From the NCBI RefSeq assembly GCF_037975245.1, contig NC_092576.1:4294001-4358000 (forward strand): a stretch of DNA of 64,000 nucleotides. The letters are read 5' to 3'. This document shows, one piece after another, positions 40,116 through 46,777 of this stretch. Position 1 is the stretch's first letter; each line of letters starts with the position of its first letter. The notes beneath the pieces are model-generated. The model made no database searches. It worked only from the letters and a program-made list of their open reading frames with translations, and was not told where the DNA came from. Source of the DNA: Apostichopus japonicus. Lineage: Eukaryota; Echinodermata; Holothuroidea; Aspidochirotida; Stichopodidae. The position numbers were made by a program, and so were the translations under genes.

Positions 40116-40467
40116 TTAATATATATATATACATACGCACTAAAACTTCATTCTCTCCAGAAGAAAAAAATATTCGCAAGAAAAAATCTTGGAAGTAGAC
40201 CCAATGTTTAATGTTGATTTAGTACTATAAAGTTTCGAACTACATTGATTAAAACAGGGTGAACTTTAAAAAACCTCTCGAGATGAACCTTGTTATGTGT
40301 AATGGTTTCTTCAATCTTTTCACTACTTTTGTTTTATTATTTCAGCCTGTCCTAAAGGGAAATGGGGAGCTAATTGTCTGCAAAACTGTCCCAGCTCTGA
40401 AACTGACTGCAACCGCTTTTACGGGCCATCAACTAATTTGATCTCGAATGGATGTGTCCCGTCTTAA
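5379..40467 (+). CDS. Tie-like secreted Ig/EGF protein, whole gene model
   Basis: Join 5379-5436, 36576-36878, 37089-37352, 38577-38723, 39872-40042 and 40346-40467. Every internal boundary is phase 1 and the sum is 1065 bases, giving about 354 residues and a stop. Residues 1-20 form a signal peptide, ~20-208 two Ig-like modules, and ~209-353 EGF-like modules. The tract CKGYLIC...[18 protein letters not shown] followed by CPKGKWGANC closely parallels the EGF block of vertebrate Tie1/Tie2. In those receptors the Ig2-EGF region forms the angiopoietin-binding head (family knowledge). The frame stops inside the third EGF, so there are no FN3, transmembrane or kinase parts. I infer a soluble extracellular binding protein or decoy. 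The first intron is ~31 kb and packed with repeats. Alternative terminal exons exist at 44923 and 45474. The exon chain is read by eye and needs transcript support. Confidence 0.72.
5437..6681. other. Intron 1, first part, no feature seen
   Basis: AT-rich intronic sequence. I found no exon with paired splice sites, no tandem array and no transposon ends. Confidence 0.5.
6682..7575 (+). repeat. Tandem array A: ~70-bp monomer with palindromic core
   Basis: About 13 copies start at 6682, 6752, 6822, 6891, 6961, 7033, 7103, 7173, 7243, 7313, 7383, 7453 and 7523. The period is 70 bases (69 and 72 once each). Each holds the core GGGGCGTACCAGTACGCCCC, a 9-bp perfect inverted repeat around CA, followed by AACCAGTTAAGTGTAGCAAT and an AT-rich spacer ending in TATATC. 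Variants at 6682 and 6752 carry CCAA in place of CCAG. The core is the most conserved part and the spacer drifts more. Open frames through it are by-products of the period. Confidence 0.95.
7683..8205 (-). pseudogene. Decayed unrecognised coding remnant
   Basis: Read on the - strand, an open stretch runs from ~8165 to 7914 and continues in the same frame from 7889 to 7683, interrupted by one TAA. The first part includes EDLQSGDIYKCYNFAKEV and ends YFGEVTKI. The second includes VILHWMKGSWTGDWKLLDCG. A better upstream frame (FVDTSEAQGYSWEGS, near 8200-8140) lies in another frame, so there is also a frameshift. Composition and the two lesions suggest an old protein fragment, perhaps from a mobile element. 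I do not recognise the family. Confidence 0.45.
8206..9323. other. Intron 1 sequence, mostly featureless
   Basis: No exon seen. It contains the short hairpin at 8827-8851 and, just before the fold-back element, a hairpin at 9292-9320 (GTTGCTAGG / CCTAGCAAC around an 11-base loop). Confidence 0.4.
8827..8851. repeat. Short hairpin CATGGAGGT...ACCTCCATG
   Basis: A perfect 9-bp inverted repeat with the 7-base loop AAAACAG. A closely related, longer arrangement occurs at 20403-20458. Confidence 0.6.
9324..10588. mobile_element. Fold-back element with TTAA ends
   Basis: The left end TTAAAGTGGC and the right end GCCACTTTAA begin long inverted arms (~9324-9610 against ~10310-10588). They share, inverted, the motifs TGCTTGCGAGGGCAAACAG, AGGGTTCTGTCTA and GGTATACTGAATT. 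Similarity stops outside the TTAA on both sides. The interior contains a ~225-bp direct duplication (from ~9858 and from ~10080) rich in TACAGTGTG/CACACTGTA. No transposase frame is present. TTAA at both edges would fit a piggyBac-type target site, but the class is inferred. Confidence 0.7.
10589..12877. other. Intron 1 sequence, no supported feature
   Basis: Short open frames only (for example near 11503-11700 on +), without splice context or recognisable motifs. The 10.6-11.4 kb stretch has an interspersed-repeat feel but no ends were found. Confidence 0.4.
12878..13855 (-). pseudogene. Decayed protein gene, probably from a mobile-element family
   Basis: On the - strand a coding-like stretch starts near 13855 (FLSECKEDDPDKLDIEP) and runs to about 13650. 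It shifts frame there (NGAVTVSHNISTISPDTTND), shifts again near 13460 (FDPLPMFQSDCC), then continues through YDDLEQSFLEVSEVRETEL and a TGA near 13270. It continues past a TAA near 13160 to the tail WMRCLFEHIGDYMPHKTEVH and ISKEYFMEIF, ending at 12878. The tail layout (GD-MPHK-hHLP ... SK-hF--hh) resembles uncharacterised repeat-associated proteins of marine invertebrates. That assignment is from memory of the pattern only. Two frameshifts and two stops make it non-functional. Confidence 0.55.
13979..14007. repeat. 29-bp near-perfect palindrome
   Basis: CCAGGGAGCTGCTA, a single C, then TAGCAGCTCCCTGG: a 14-bp perfect inverted repeat with a one-base centre. It lies just upstream (on the - strand) of the decayed gene at 12878-13855. 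Confidence 0.85.
14008..17250. other. Intron 1 sequence, no supported gene
   Basis: The - strand frame at 14890-15075 and the overlapping frames at 16531-17035 lack splice or domain support. Poly-C/G runs at 16278-16294 and 16405-16418 resemble the G-rich interiors of the hAT elements elsewhere, but no ends are visible. Confidence 0.35.
17602..17614 (-). mobile_element. hAT-type element end (GGCGACGCCACTG)
   Basis: The inverse reads CAGTGGCGTCGCC, a typical hAT terminal motif. The sequence to its left is G/C-tract rich and contains CTCAGATGCAATCTGGTGCT near 17410, also found in the elements at 21902 and 24435. It is probably an old non-autonomous copy. Its left end was not found. Confidence 0.4.
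18867..19260. repeat. Poly(A) tract and ~108-bp tandem repeat
   Basis: A run of ~27 A is followed by about three copies of a ~108-bp unit (GAGCAATTGA recurs at ~19023 and ~19131). Each unit contains two half-units with TTCTGCAAAATGTTTAATTG or a close variant, so the repeat is dimeric in origin. Confidence 0.75.
20090..20270. repeat. Compound (AAT)n-(TA)n microsatellite
   Basis: About twenty AAT/ATA units pass into a TA tract. Open frames of Asn or Ile-Tyr across it are artefacts. Confidence 0.95.
20403..20458. repeat. CATGGAGG / CCTCCATG hairpin cluster
   Basis: CATGGAGG occurs twice and its inverse CCTCCATG or CCTCCAT twice, separated by AAAACTG/TTTTTA spacers, so alternative hairpins can form. 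The same motif and spacer occur in the hairpin at 8827. Confidence 0.6.
21043..21315 (-). other. Unrecognised open frame in a less AT-rich island
   Basis: A 90-residue - strand frame (includes NLNPCFNELTPGIAAGLENL) overlaps a 70-residue + strand frame (includes FGRFPRFSKPAAMPG). Both strands are open, base composition differs from the surroundings, and there are no splice signals I trust. It may be a fragment of a mobile element. No function is claimed. Confidence 0.2.
21902..22283. mobile_element. Non-autonomous hAT-type copy, left
   Basis: CAGTGGCGTAGGAAGG at the left and CCTACGCCCTTG at the right. Internal G and C tracts, two AGATGCAATTTGGTGC motifs and a TTTCTCATTTGGAAATGAAAA stretch are shared, in the same order and orientation, with 24435-24800. 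Non-coding. Confidence 0.75.
22285..22783 (+). pseudogene. hAT transposase C-terminal (dimerisation) remnant
   Basis: The frame ending at 22783 contains SAGCERSFSTLKLVKTYLRN and LSDLGVLHIERELS, the signature of the hAT C-terminal dimerisation region as found in ZMYM1-like/DUF4371 transposases. An upstream part (MESVEQFGQVFDASMEDL, from 22376) is in the same frame but is followed by an in-frame TAG. The segment before that (KRFSTENCQIMRG, from ~22288) is one frame off and ends in TAA. The N-terminal and catalytic parts are absent, replaced by the non-autonomous copy at 21902-22283. A canonical hAT right end follows at ~23199-23211. Confidence 0.8.
24314..24385 (+). CDS. Orphan leucine-rich-repeat exon
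   Basis: A 72-base exon between ttctttgttgcag and gtaagt, phase 2 at both ends. It encodes one LRR: RLDHNQLQSLSSNIF, then ENLTNLKYL, matching LxLxxNxLxxLxxxxFxxLxxLxxL. Symmetrical 72-base LRR exons are usual in tandem-LRR genes. Its reading phase does not fit the phase-1 introns of the surrounding Tie-like gene. Joined to exon 1 there it would meet a stop (TAA) after ~18 codons. No other clear LRR exon is near, although weak LRR-like text can be read near 24830-25000. It is probably a stranded or captured exon. Confidence 0.65.
24435..24800. mobile_element. Non-autonomous hAT-type copy, right
   Basis: Same structure and orientation as 21902-22283, slightly shorter because of differing G tracts. 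Its right end is immediately followed by TCAAAAAG. Confidence 0.75.
24809..26661. other. Intron 1 sequence, no supported gene
   Basis: The 126-residue frame at 25348-25728 has no recognisable motif and an overlapping frame on the other strand. A degenerate LRR-like reading around 24830-25000 is too weak to call. Confidence 0.3.
26662..26804 (+). CDS. Possible exon of an unrecognised gene (first of two)
   Basis: After an aaaacag acceptor, the stretch reads PSTSGSKEKRKAQHKLPVLH, then a basic stretch and EFIKKEVNAAFL, ending before gtgaga in phase 1. The basic, Ser-rich composition is protein-like but low in complexity. It joins in frame with 27598-27662. No start exon was found. It may be part of a decayed element. 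Confidence 0.3.
27598..27662 (+). CDS. Possible terminal exon of the same unrecognised gene
   Basis: A cttctccacag acceptor in phase 1 continues the previous exon as GVANIDIENLEVGWKLREVN and reaches TAA at 27660-27662. The good splice signals and matching phase are the only support. Chance cannot be excluded. Confidence 0.3.
27990..29480. repeat. Diverged tandem repeat with AGGTCA/TGACCT motifs, interrupted
   Basis: Loose copies of a ~200-bp unit with phrases like TCACCATGTACAGCTTACAT and AAGGTCATTTGAGGTCA, split by the element at 28574-29160. It merges in style into the more regular repeat at 29888-32146. Confidence 0.45.
28574..29160. mobile_element. hAT-like element with CAGGGTTTTYGTT termini, nested
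   Basis: The left end CAGGGTTTTCGTTAG and the right end CAACAAAAACCCTG are inverted matches. A second hAT-like end (CAGTGGCATAGCTACC) at 28878, followed by an inverted AGATGCAAAATGGTGCAATA motif near 29015, suggests another non-autonomous copy inserted inside. No 8-bp duplication is evident. Confidence 0.5.
29888..32146. repeat. 2.2-kb repeat element with tandem AGGTCA direct repeats
   Basis: Bounded by GGTTCCTTGCTTTAGC at ~29889 and the inverse AAGCAAGGAACC at ~32133, a 12-bp inverted end pair. Inside, ~300- and ~400-bp units recur (ATAACTCCCAGT near 30138, 30797, 31092 and 31490). Each carries a 'GGTCATGTGAT..GAGGTCACC' block. Perfect AGGTCA-CCAA-AGGTCA occurs at 30088-30103, 30235-30250, 30894-30909 and 31190-31205. 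A short (TG)n run lies at ~29925-29962. No coding capacity is seen. Class unknown. Confidence 0.7.
32147..33499. other. Intron 1 sequence, no supported feature
   Basis: Short frames only (32075-32440 and 32434-32736 on +), with no domain or splice support. A G tract at 33340-33349. Confidence 0.35.
33500..35545 (+). repeat. Tandem array B: ~88-bp monomer with palindromic core
   Basis: About 24 copies, the first and last degenerate. The usual period is 88 bases, with 66- to 68-base short forms that skip the AGAACTGTATTGYAAGCCAC part. Each holds GCTAAATGACACTCCAACCA, then the core GGGGCGTATTGGTACGCCCC, then YTAGAACTGTATTG. Variant cores with TTGA instead of TTGG make the inverted repeat perfect to 9 bp. 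Strings of variant monomers recur: 33951-34450 resembles 34971-35380, with a partial third at 34620-34930. This indicates higher-order amplification at ~1.02 kb. Confidence 0.95.
35546..36575. other. End of intron 1, no feature seen
   Basis: AT-rich, with a short GC-rich patch near 36350-36402 (GGCCGCGGCGCC). The acceptor tacttttcgtttcag closes the intron. Confidence 0.5.
36576..36878 (+). CDS. Tie-like gene exon 2 (N-terminal Ig-like module)
   Basis: A 303-base phase 1-1 exon, open throughout, with good acceptor and donor (ggttag). It encodes AKSQEFLPLVYTISHYPEGD at the start and FVFITHTFLKPKS at the end, with a tandem of beta-strand-like segments. The position equals the first Ig module of Tie receptors. 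It has no Cys pair, so the Ig call rests on position and length. Confidence 0.75.
37089..37352 (+). CDS. Tie-like gene exon 3 (second Ig-like module)
   Basis: A 264-base phase 1-1 exon. It contains IGVGWSPGCSRIIWWKGKK and LTLKSVQDAGLYTI, the latter matching the Ig strand-F motif DxGxY. Only one Cys (in PGCSR) is seen, so the classical disulfide is missing. The donor is gtaagt. It corresponds to Tie Ig2, the main ligand-contact module in vertebrates (family knowledge). Confidence 0.78.
37918..38150. repeat. (TA)n tracts flanking the tRNA-like sequence
   Basis: TA tracts at ~37919-37952 and ~38094-38150, with ATAGAACC and GGTTCTAT as an inverted pair at their outer or inner edges. Confidence 0.7.
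37975..38047 (+). tRNA. tRNA-like sequence, anticodon ACA (Cys-type), probably pseudogene or SINE head
   Basis: A box TGGCCTAGTTGG (37982-37993) and B box GGTTCGAATCC (38026-38036) match RNA polymerase III consensus exactly. The anticodon stem TCCGC/GCGGA is perfect around loop GTACAAA, giving anticodon ACA. The T stem CCCGG/CCCGG has a central C-C mismatch. The acceptor stem GTGTCCA/TGGAGGC has one mismatch and one wobble. ACA is very rare for tRNA-Cys. It sits between two (TA)n tracts, with TAGAACC to the left and GGTTCTA to the right, so a tRNA-derived mobile copy is likely. Confidence 0.55.
38577..38723 (+). CDS. Tie-like gene exon 4 (EGF-like)
   Basis: A 147-base phase 1-1 exon after tttctttgcag. 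It encodes CPENYFYD and a CxNGG-type EGF: VCQNGGVQHGTLNACNCPPF and VGLFCEC, six or more Cys in EGF spacing. Donor gtgagt. It matches the first EGF of the Tie block. Confidence 0.82.
38724..39871. other. Intron 4 of the Tie-like gene
   Basis: AT-rich, no exon seen. The duplicated cassette begins at about 39338. Confidence 0.5.
39872..40042 (+). CDS. Tie-like gene exon 5a (EGF-like)
   Basis: A 171-base phase 1-1 exon from cacctttctag. It encodes VSDINEQFFLGISLGRIVTC and [20 protein letters not shown], then RGNACDR. The C-x-G-x-x-x-C, YGC-C-x-GW-G-x-x-C pattern is the Tie signature. The donor gtttgt is weak and a long (TA)n tract begins about 13 bases beyond it. Confidence 0.82.
40054..40132. 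repeat. (TA)n tract beside the exon 5a donor
   Basis: A TA tract starting within ~13 bases of the splice donor. The paralogous donor at 45093 has the same arrangement with a longer tract. Confidence 0.9.
40346..40467 (+). CDS. Tie-like gene exon 6a (terminal EGF, stop)
   Basis: After tattatttcag, phase 1: CPKGKWGANCLQNCPSSETD through NGCVPS and TAA at 40465-40467. It aligns with the third EGF of Tie (C-x-x-G-x-x-G-x-x-C ... CDRF) but ends where vertebrate receptors continue. The protein therefore terminates extracellularly. Confidence 0.82.
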
Positions 40468-40560
40468 AGGTTTAGAGGATGGATACTGATCACATTAGTG
40501 TTGTTCTCTGGGTATACCTAAAAAAAATATATGTTTTCAATTCGCTTCACATATGCCATC

Positions 40561-40566
40561 AATAAA
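40561..40566 (+). promoter_or_regulatory. Poly(A) signal AATAAA, cassette 1
   Basis: AATAAA 94 bases after the stop of exon 6a, at the conserved position. Confidence 0.6.
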
Positions 40567-41629
40567 TGTTAAAAGATATTAAAACTAGAACAAAAACTAA
40601 GGTTAAGAAAGTGGTCGAAGATTCAACATGTGCCTAGTACTCTGCGATGAAAACATATTAATGCGACACATTCAAAAGGTCAATTTCAGCAAATGTGTTT
40701 GCTCTTCATGCGCAGGAATTATTGCAAATGTATTTTGTGATCGACAAACAAATTCACAAATGGAAATAATTGTTCTTGGATGAAATGGAAAAATTAAATG
40801 TCCTTATTTTGAATCCTTTGTTGTGTTAATAATCATGTGGAAGTATGTTTATATATCTATATTATATACGTGGTACATAACGAAGATGTGTCATTTCATA
40901 AACAATCTTTAAAGACAGGACATGCTGTGTTAGTCCTGTTCGTCGTTGCCACAGGACATTATAAAATATAGTGCACTGTTTGATCGTTCAATTGGAAAAT
41001 TAATGAACTGTTATCTTAGTAGTTAAAGAATTAGGCTAAATATCTCCTACTTCTCTTACCATTACTGTATTTTGTATTTTCTTGGTATTTTGGTTTTTAT
41101 TATATTTGGTTTTACTGCTTCATACAGGGAGTTATTGGTCAAACTAACTCACTTGCTAACTTCTGAATAATTTCACTAACTAAATCGTCGATGGAGTTGT
41201 TTGTTCAAAATAAATCATCAACTTTTGGGTTGGTGTCTGAAAGGCTCTTCAAGGGTTGGTTGATTTCTTTCTTTCGGATGAAGCGCTCGAGGGAACATGT
41301 ACGCTCGAGAGAACACCATTCAAATGTAATCTTTTCACGCCAGCTACGAGAATATTATGATTATTGTCCCACATATTGTAAGTGCTCAATAAAAATCACA
41401 GGTCTGCCCCCTACAATTAAATATATAATAAAGCATCAAATAGTTAATTTATAAAAAAAAAATTGCGTTGGAATAGCTATTCTAACAAGCGGTTGTTGGT
41501 TTCCTTCTCTCGGATGAAACCCCTGAGGGAACACGCACTGACACGATTCAGATTTACTCAGGAGAGTGATAATGAGTTGTTTAAAAATTGTATTGATTAC
41601 AGCTGTTAAGCAACTGTGATGGAATTTGT

Positions 41630-41872
41630 TTGTCAACAAGTTCAAAATGGTTAGTTAATTGGAAACAAAATGAAAAAATGGTGATTTCAAGCGGCAACGA
41701 TAGCAAAGTAGATGTATTGTTAGCAAAAGTCATTGGCTGTGATTTGTTGCGTTTATATCATGGTAGATGCAGCGGAAAGTTCTTAAACATTCACATGGGT
41801 CCAGACCAAACGACATTTCTTCCTCTGAGACTACGCAACTTTCACGACAAATACAAAGAGTTGTTGCTATAA
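41630..41872 (+). pseudogene. Conserved open frame in the Tie cassette (copy 1)
   Basis: An 80-residue frame containing NEKMVISSGNDSKVDVLLAK and LRLYHGRCSGKFLNI, ending NFHDKYKELLL and a stop. In this copy the frame can be extended upstream to a gattacag acceptor (SNCDGICLSTSSKWL), owing to a 4-base difference from the other copies. Function unknown. It could be the remains of a former exon. Confidence 0.3.
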
Positions 41873-42554
41873 AACAACTGTCCATAAATGTCAATATCAT
41901 GTAACAACAATATTTGTTCTCAAACTGTCGGAAAGTTCACAAAAAGTCCTTTTAAATACCACCAACTATAACCTTTTGAAATTGTAATATATTAAAACGA
42001 GCTGTGAAGTGTAGAAGCATATCCTGTCATCTGGAAGTAAGGAACTAACCAAGTATTGTTCCAACCCAATTACAATGCAATGTAAAGCGCCAATGAGCAA
42101 TACGTAAATATCACTTCATGTACGGGAAATGTAGCAGCGAAAGCGATCCGGATGAAATCGGAAATGATATTATCCAATTTAAGAACAGATAATACAAGTT
42201 CAAAGTATTGACTGACATCCATGCCAACGTAGCCAGAGGCCGCTGCACAACTTTTGGGTTTACCACGGCGATAGACCAACCAGGAATTCAATATAGAATC
42301 CCAAAAGAGATAAACAAATGTTGATCTGGATCTTAGTAGCGTGTTTCGTTCTTAGTGATCTGAAATAAAACATATTCAAAAGATTTCATTGGGGGCTAAA
42401 GTAAACTGGTGTGCTGCAAGAAATCGGTATAATATATACGTTAACAAAGGAAGGGTGACCTCGACTGCTATTCATCTATGTACGCGTCATGGCTCCATTG
42501 TAATTGAACTGAGGATGTGATACATATCCAACATTACAGCTTGCATATATACTG

Positions 42555-43260
42555 TCACAACTTCCGTGGGATAAACAAAATGGCACCTTCTAGCGCCCCC
42601 TCTGTTGCGACCCCGGGTTTTCCCTTGGGCTTCAAAGCCGATAAAATACAATTTTAGATAGATTCAGGGAAGTAAACTCAAAGGACCAAAATACTACTGA
42701 GAGGTTTCTTAAAGTTAACAAAACGATACATTAACAATGATACGATCTCTACTGATTTGTACAAGGATTATTGGTTCTAGAAATTTGGAATATCACAGAC
42801 AGATTTTACAATATTATACGGCCGTTAAATTCTTCAAAGATTACTTAACTTATCTTACGCGGCGCGTGCCGGCTCTCGGTTCCTTTCGTAACTGTGCTGA
42901 CCTCCTTGCGTCACCAACAACGATGTCGGGAGTATCCCTCGTTGGCTGGTATCCCCTGACTTGGTCAGGAGCAAAACCGTTCACCGCTGGTCCAATTCGA
43001 CTCAACGTTTGTATCCCAAGGACGGCTTCCTCCTGGGTGAACTCCGAAAAACTCTGCCGAAGTCACGCCTGTCCCGGTTAAACGACGCACCAATCTGATA
43101 ACAAACAGTCCACCGGTTCCTCCGTCCGTCCCCTCGATAATTAATCTTTTATCTCAGATGAATTTCTTCTCACAATTCTCCTCCGTAGGTTTATTGAGAA
43201 AACATGTTAATTCTAACTCGACTGGATAATAAGATCGATAAAAACCAAAATCACCGCTCA
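42555..43260. mobile_element. Possible LTR or other insertion between the Tie cassettes
   Basis: Starts TGTCACAACTTCCGTGGG and reads AAAATGGCACCTTCTAGCGC, which has the feel of a retroelement LTR edge. It is absent from units 0 and 2. A 114-residue frame (42737-43081) has no recognisable domain. The right boundary is uncertain. Confidence 0.3.
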
Positions 43261-43279
43261 CGAAGTTGCTGCCGGAGCC

Positions 43280-44382
43280 TGAAAAACTCCACTGGCGGTC
43301 ATGCGATGGCTTAAGATGCCCTCACGAATGGCCCGATGTTTTTACGATCAGAGCCGAATTTGAACATTTTCTTTATCGTGTGTCCATCTGGTGTCAACTT
43401 CGGGACAGTGTGACGCCAGCATGAGCGGTGGCAAAATCTTTGGCATGCCAAAAAATTACCGGAAGACTTTGCGAAGGTTCATTTTCGTGTTGAATTCGTG
43501 TGTCCATTTTTTCCCTTCGTAAGGCCATCGTGAGGGCATCTTATCAAATCGTGTCATCTTCGTTTTTACTTCGTATGATCATCGGTGCCATCGGGCATTT
43601 TCGCCTCACGAAGACAATACGAAGGAAACAAGAAGCTGCCCGATTGTCTTATGAATGCAACACGACTACGTGAAGCCCTCGCATTGCCGTCGAGTAACCA
43701 TCGTATTATAGTACGATGACATCGAGATGGGACCACGGTGTCGGCGAAGACAGCCGAATTTGAGAACCTCAAGCGTTTCCCAGGTGTCATGTTAACGTGG
43801 ACATATAAAGGCCAGCCTCAGAGCATCTTCCTCGGTCATTCCTAAGCAACTTTACTGAGTAGAGGCGTGTGTAACTCCCAAAGCTACAATCACAATCACA
43901 ATTAACCACTATTCAGTTCCTGCAGAATGGCCTACTTTGGTGATGAGACAATCAGGAAAAAGAAAGCAGCAGCATTGCTTGTTTTGATGTACCTCAGAGA
44001 ACATGATGAGCAACTTTTACAGGCCCAGCACCTCCTCTTACAATAAGAAAGCATTGTTTTATTTCACTTTGTCATTTCTTGCTATTTGCCTTTCTAGCAT
44101 TCGACAATGTACTTATCAATACGTCGTCGTGTATAGCCATCGTGTGGCCTTCGTGTGGCATTCGTGTGTCCTGCGGGTAAACTACTTATATAGAAATGCA
44201 TATCTCCTTGTTGCCTTCGTGTGTGGTTCGGGTGCCATCGTGTGACCTTCTGTAGGCATCGTACTTGCTTCGGCTGTTGATTGGCTGTTGACCAAGTTCG
44301 GGGCCATCTTCGTGCGAAATTCAAAATTCCATATTCGTATGGCCATCTGGTGTCAACTTCGCGACAGTGTGACGCCTGCATT
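43280..44382. mobile_element. Inserted element rich in CATCGTG / TTCGTGTG motifs
   Basis: A ~40-bp direct repeat (CCATCTGGTGTCAACTTCG, then GACAGTGTGACGCC) at ~43382 and ~44343, 960 bases apart, brackets most of the segment. Short motifs such as CATCGTG, TTCGTGTG and the inverse CACGAAG recur many times between. The segment also holds a TATA-like ACATATAAAGG at 43800 and a short frame at 43927. GC content is higher than in the host DNA. Class not recognised. Confidence 0.45.
43927..44046 (+). CDS. Small 39-residue open frame in the inserted element
   Basis: The ATG lies ~125 bases after a TATAAAGG motif and opens MAYFGDETIRKKKAAALLVL, then a Gln/Leu-rich end (LLQAQHLLLQ) and TAA. It resembles the start of a longer basic or helical protein cut short, perhaps the truncated N-terminus of an element-encoded protein. 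No family assigned. Confidence 0.25.
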   Translation: MAYFGDETIRKKKAAALLVLMYLREHDEQLLQAQHLLLQ

Positions 44383-44922
44383 AAGGTTTTAACTTGCACA
44401 AACCAAAACGTGTCGTTTTACTCAATACTATAAACATCCACAAACTAGCCACAAACTAGCTATATTATTCCTTCTTGTTTACCATCAAGGTGTCACACAC
44501 AAACCACCAGATTCACAAACACACATACATTTACGACCACCTACGTTTTATGTTGGCTTTGAAAAACAAAGGTGATGAAAACAAAAGTAACGTTTTACCG
44601 AATAATAAGTTCTTGTACGTTTACTGTATGTTCTTTATATTATGATGATTCATAATGAAAGTTTATCCTTTGTAACTTAATTTTAGACACATTATGAGTG
44701 TTAAATATCAGGTAAAGGACATTCGGTGAAGTCTTGTTATATTTGAGTGGGACATTATGCTGTCTACATAACATTGAAGATTGGACCTTCCTCCGTAACG
44801 GTGAATTATATATCAGATATGAAATCTAAAAAAAAATCACATTAGGCATTTCTTTAAAGTATGACTTGTCTTAGTCTTTTCCCCAATTTCTAATACATAT
44901 TAATCTTTTGTCACCTTTCCAG

Positions 44923-45093
44923 CTGCGATTGAAAATTACGATCAGTTTTTCTTGGGATTTGCTGGCAGAGGGGTTTTGACATGTGGAGATCTACCAGGTG
45001 GTCATCCAAAATGCAAAGGATATTTAATATGCGGTGGGGACAGCTATGGCTGCCGTTGTGCACCTGGTTGGTGGGGCAATGCATGTGACAGAG
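44923..45093 (+). CDS. Alternative Tie-like exon 5b (EGF-like)
   Basis: A 171-base phase 1-1 exon, open, after cacctttccag. The first residues differ from 5a ([20 protein letters not shown] versus VSDINEQFFLGISLGRIVTC), while [20 protein letters not shown] and GNACDR are nearly unchanged. The N-terminal half thus carries most changes. The donor gttggt is weak and is followed within ~13 bases by ~140 bases of (TA)n. Confidence 0.78.
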
Positions 45094-45104
45094 GTTGGTA
45101 ACAG

Positions 45105-45252
<148 letters not shown>

Positions 45253-45473
45253 ATATACGCACTCAAGTTCATTCTCTCCAGAAGAAAAGAAAAATTAGAA
45301 ACCCTTGAGGCAATATTCGCAAGAAAGAATTTTGGAAGTAAGCCTAATGTTTAAAGTTGATATAGTACTGCATTGCTTAAAACAGAGTGAACTTTTTAAG
45401 AACCTCTCGAGAGGAGAAGTGTTACGTGTAATGGCTTATTCAATCTCTTCATTACATTTTTTTATTATTTCAG

Positions 45474-45595
45474 CCTGTCCTAAAGGAAAATGGGGAGCTA
45501 ATTGTCTGCAAAACTGTCCCAGCTCTGAAACTGACTGCAACCGCTTTTACGGGCCATCAACTAATTTGATCTCGAATGGATGTGTCCCGTCTTAA
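45474..45595 (+). CDS. Alternative Tie-like exon 6b (terminal EGF, stop)
   Basis: Encodes the same residues as exon 6a by my reading, with at least one synonymous difference, and ends NGCVPS plus TAA (45593-45595). Because 6a already ends in a stop, use of 5b/6b requires skipping 5a/6a or a separate transcript. Confidence 0.78.
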
Positions 45596-45686
45596 AGGTT
45601 TAGAGGATGGATACTGATCACATTAGTGTTGTTCTCTGGGTATACCTACAAAAGATAGGTTTTCAATTCGCTTCACATATGCCATC

Positions 45687-45692
45687 AATAAA
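45687..45692 (+). promoter_or_regulatory. Poly(A) signal AATAAA, cassette 2
   Basis: AATAAA 92 bases after the stop of exon 6b, equivalent to 40561. Confidence 0.6.
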
Positions 45693-46777
45693 CGTAAAAA
45701 GCTATTAAATCTAGAACAAACACAAAGGTTAAGAAAGTGGTCGCAGATTTAACAAGTGCCTAGTACTCTGCGATGAAAACTTATTAATGCGACACATTCA
45801 AAAGGTCAATTTCAGCAAATGTGTTTGCTCTTCACGCGCAGGGATTATTGCAAATGTATTTTGTGATCGACAAAACAAATTCACAAATGGAAACCATTGA
45901 TCTTGGATGAAATGGAAAATATTAAATGTTCTTATTCTGAATCCTCTGTTGTATTAATAATCATGTGGAAGTATGTTTATATATCTATATTATATACGTG
46001 GTACATAACAAAGATGTGTCATTTCATAAACAATCTTTAAAGACAGGACATGCTGTGTTATTCCTGTTCGTCGTTGCCACAGGACTTTATAATAAATAGT
46101 GCACTGTTTGATCATTCAATTAGAAAATTCAGGAACTGTTATCTTAGTAGTTATAGAATTAGGCTAAATATCTCCTACTTATATTACCATTACTGTATTT
46201 TGCATTTTCTTGGTATTTTGGTTTATATTATATTTGGTTTTGCTGCTTCATACAGGGAGTTATTGGTCAAACTAACTAATTTGATAACTTCTGAATAATC
46301 AAACTAACTAAATCGCCTATGGAGTTGTTTGTTCAAAATAAATCATCAACTTTTGGGTTGGTGTCTGAAAGGCTCTTTTAACGAGGGTTGGTTGATTTCT
46401 TTCTTTCGGATGAAGCGCTCGAGGGAACATGTACGCTCGAGAGAACACCATTCAAATGTAATCTTTTCACGCCAGCTACGAGAATATTATTATTATTGTC
46501 ACACATATTGTAAGTGCTCAATAAAAATCACGGGGTCTGCCCCTATAATTAAATAAATAATAAAGCATCAAATAGTTAATTTAAAAAGATTGCGTTGGTG
46601 TGAATAGCTATTATGACAAGCGGTTGTTGGTTTCCTTCTCTCGGATAAAACCCTGGAGGGAACACGCACTGACACGATTCAGATTTACTCAGGAGAGTGA
46701 TAATTAGTTGTTGACAAATTGTTTTGTTTACAGCTGTTTAGCAACTGTGATGGAATTGTTTTGTCAACAAGTTCAAA

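Larger units (their letters stand above)
39338..42554 (+). repeat. Tie-cassette segmental duplication, unit 1
   Basis: Contains exons 5a and 6a and ~2.1 kb of 3' flank. Colinear with 44383 onwards (unit 2) and, from 40255, with unit 0. It breaks off within GCTTGCATATATAC, where unit 2 continues and unit 1 has the insertion 42555-44382. Confidence 0.85.

Noticed and set aside
40259-40441. 60-residue frame overlapping exon 6a
   Set aside because: It reads the terminal EGF exon in the wrong frame. The Cys-rich frame from 40346 is conserved in three copies.
42737-43081. 114-residue frame in the cassette insertion
   Set aside because: No retroelement or other domain could be seen. It may be chance within an LTR-like segment.
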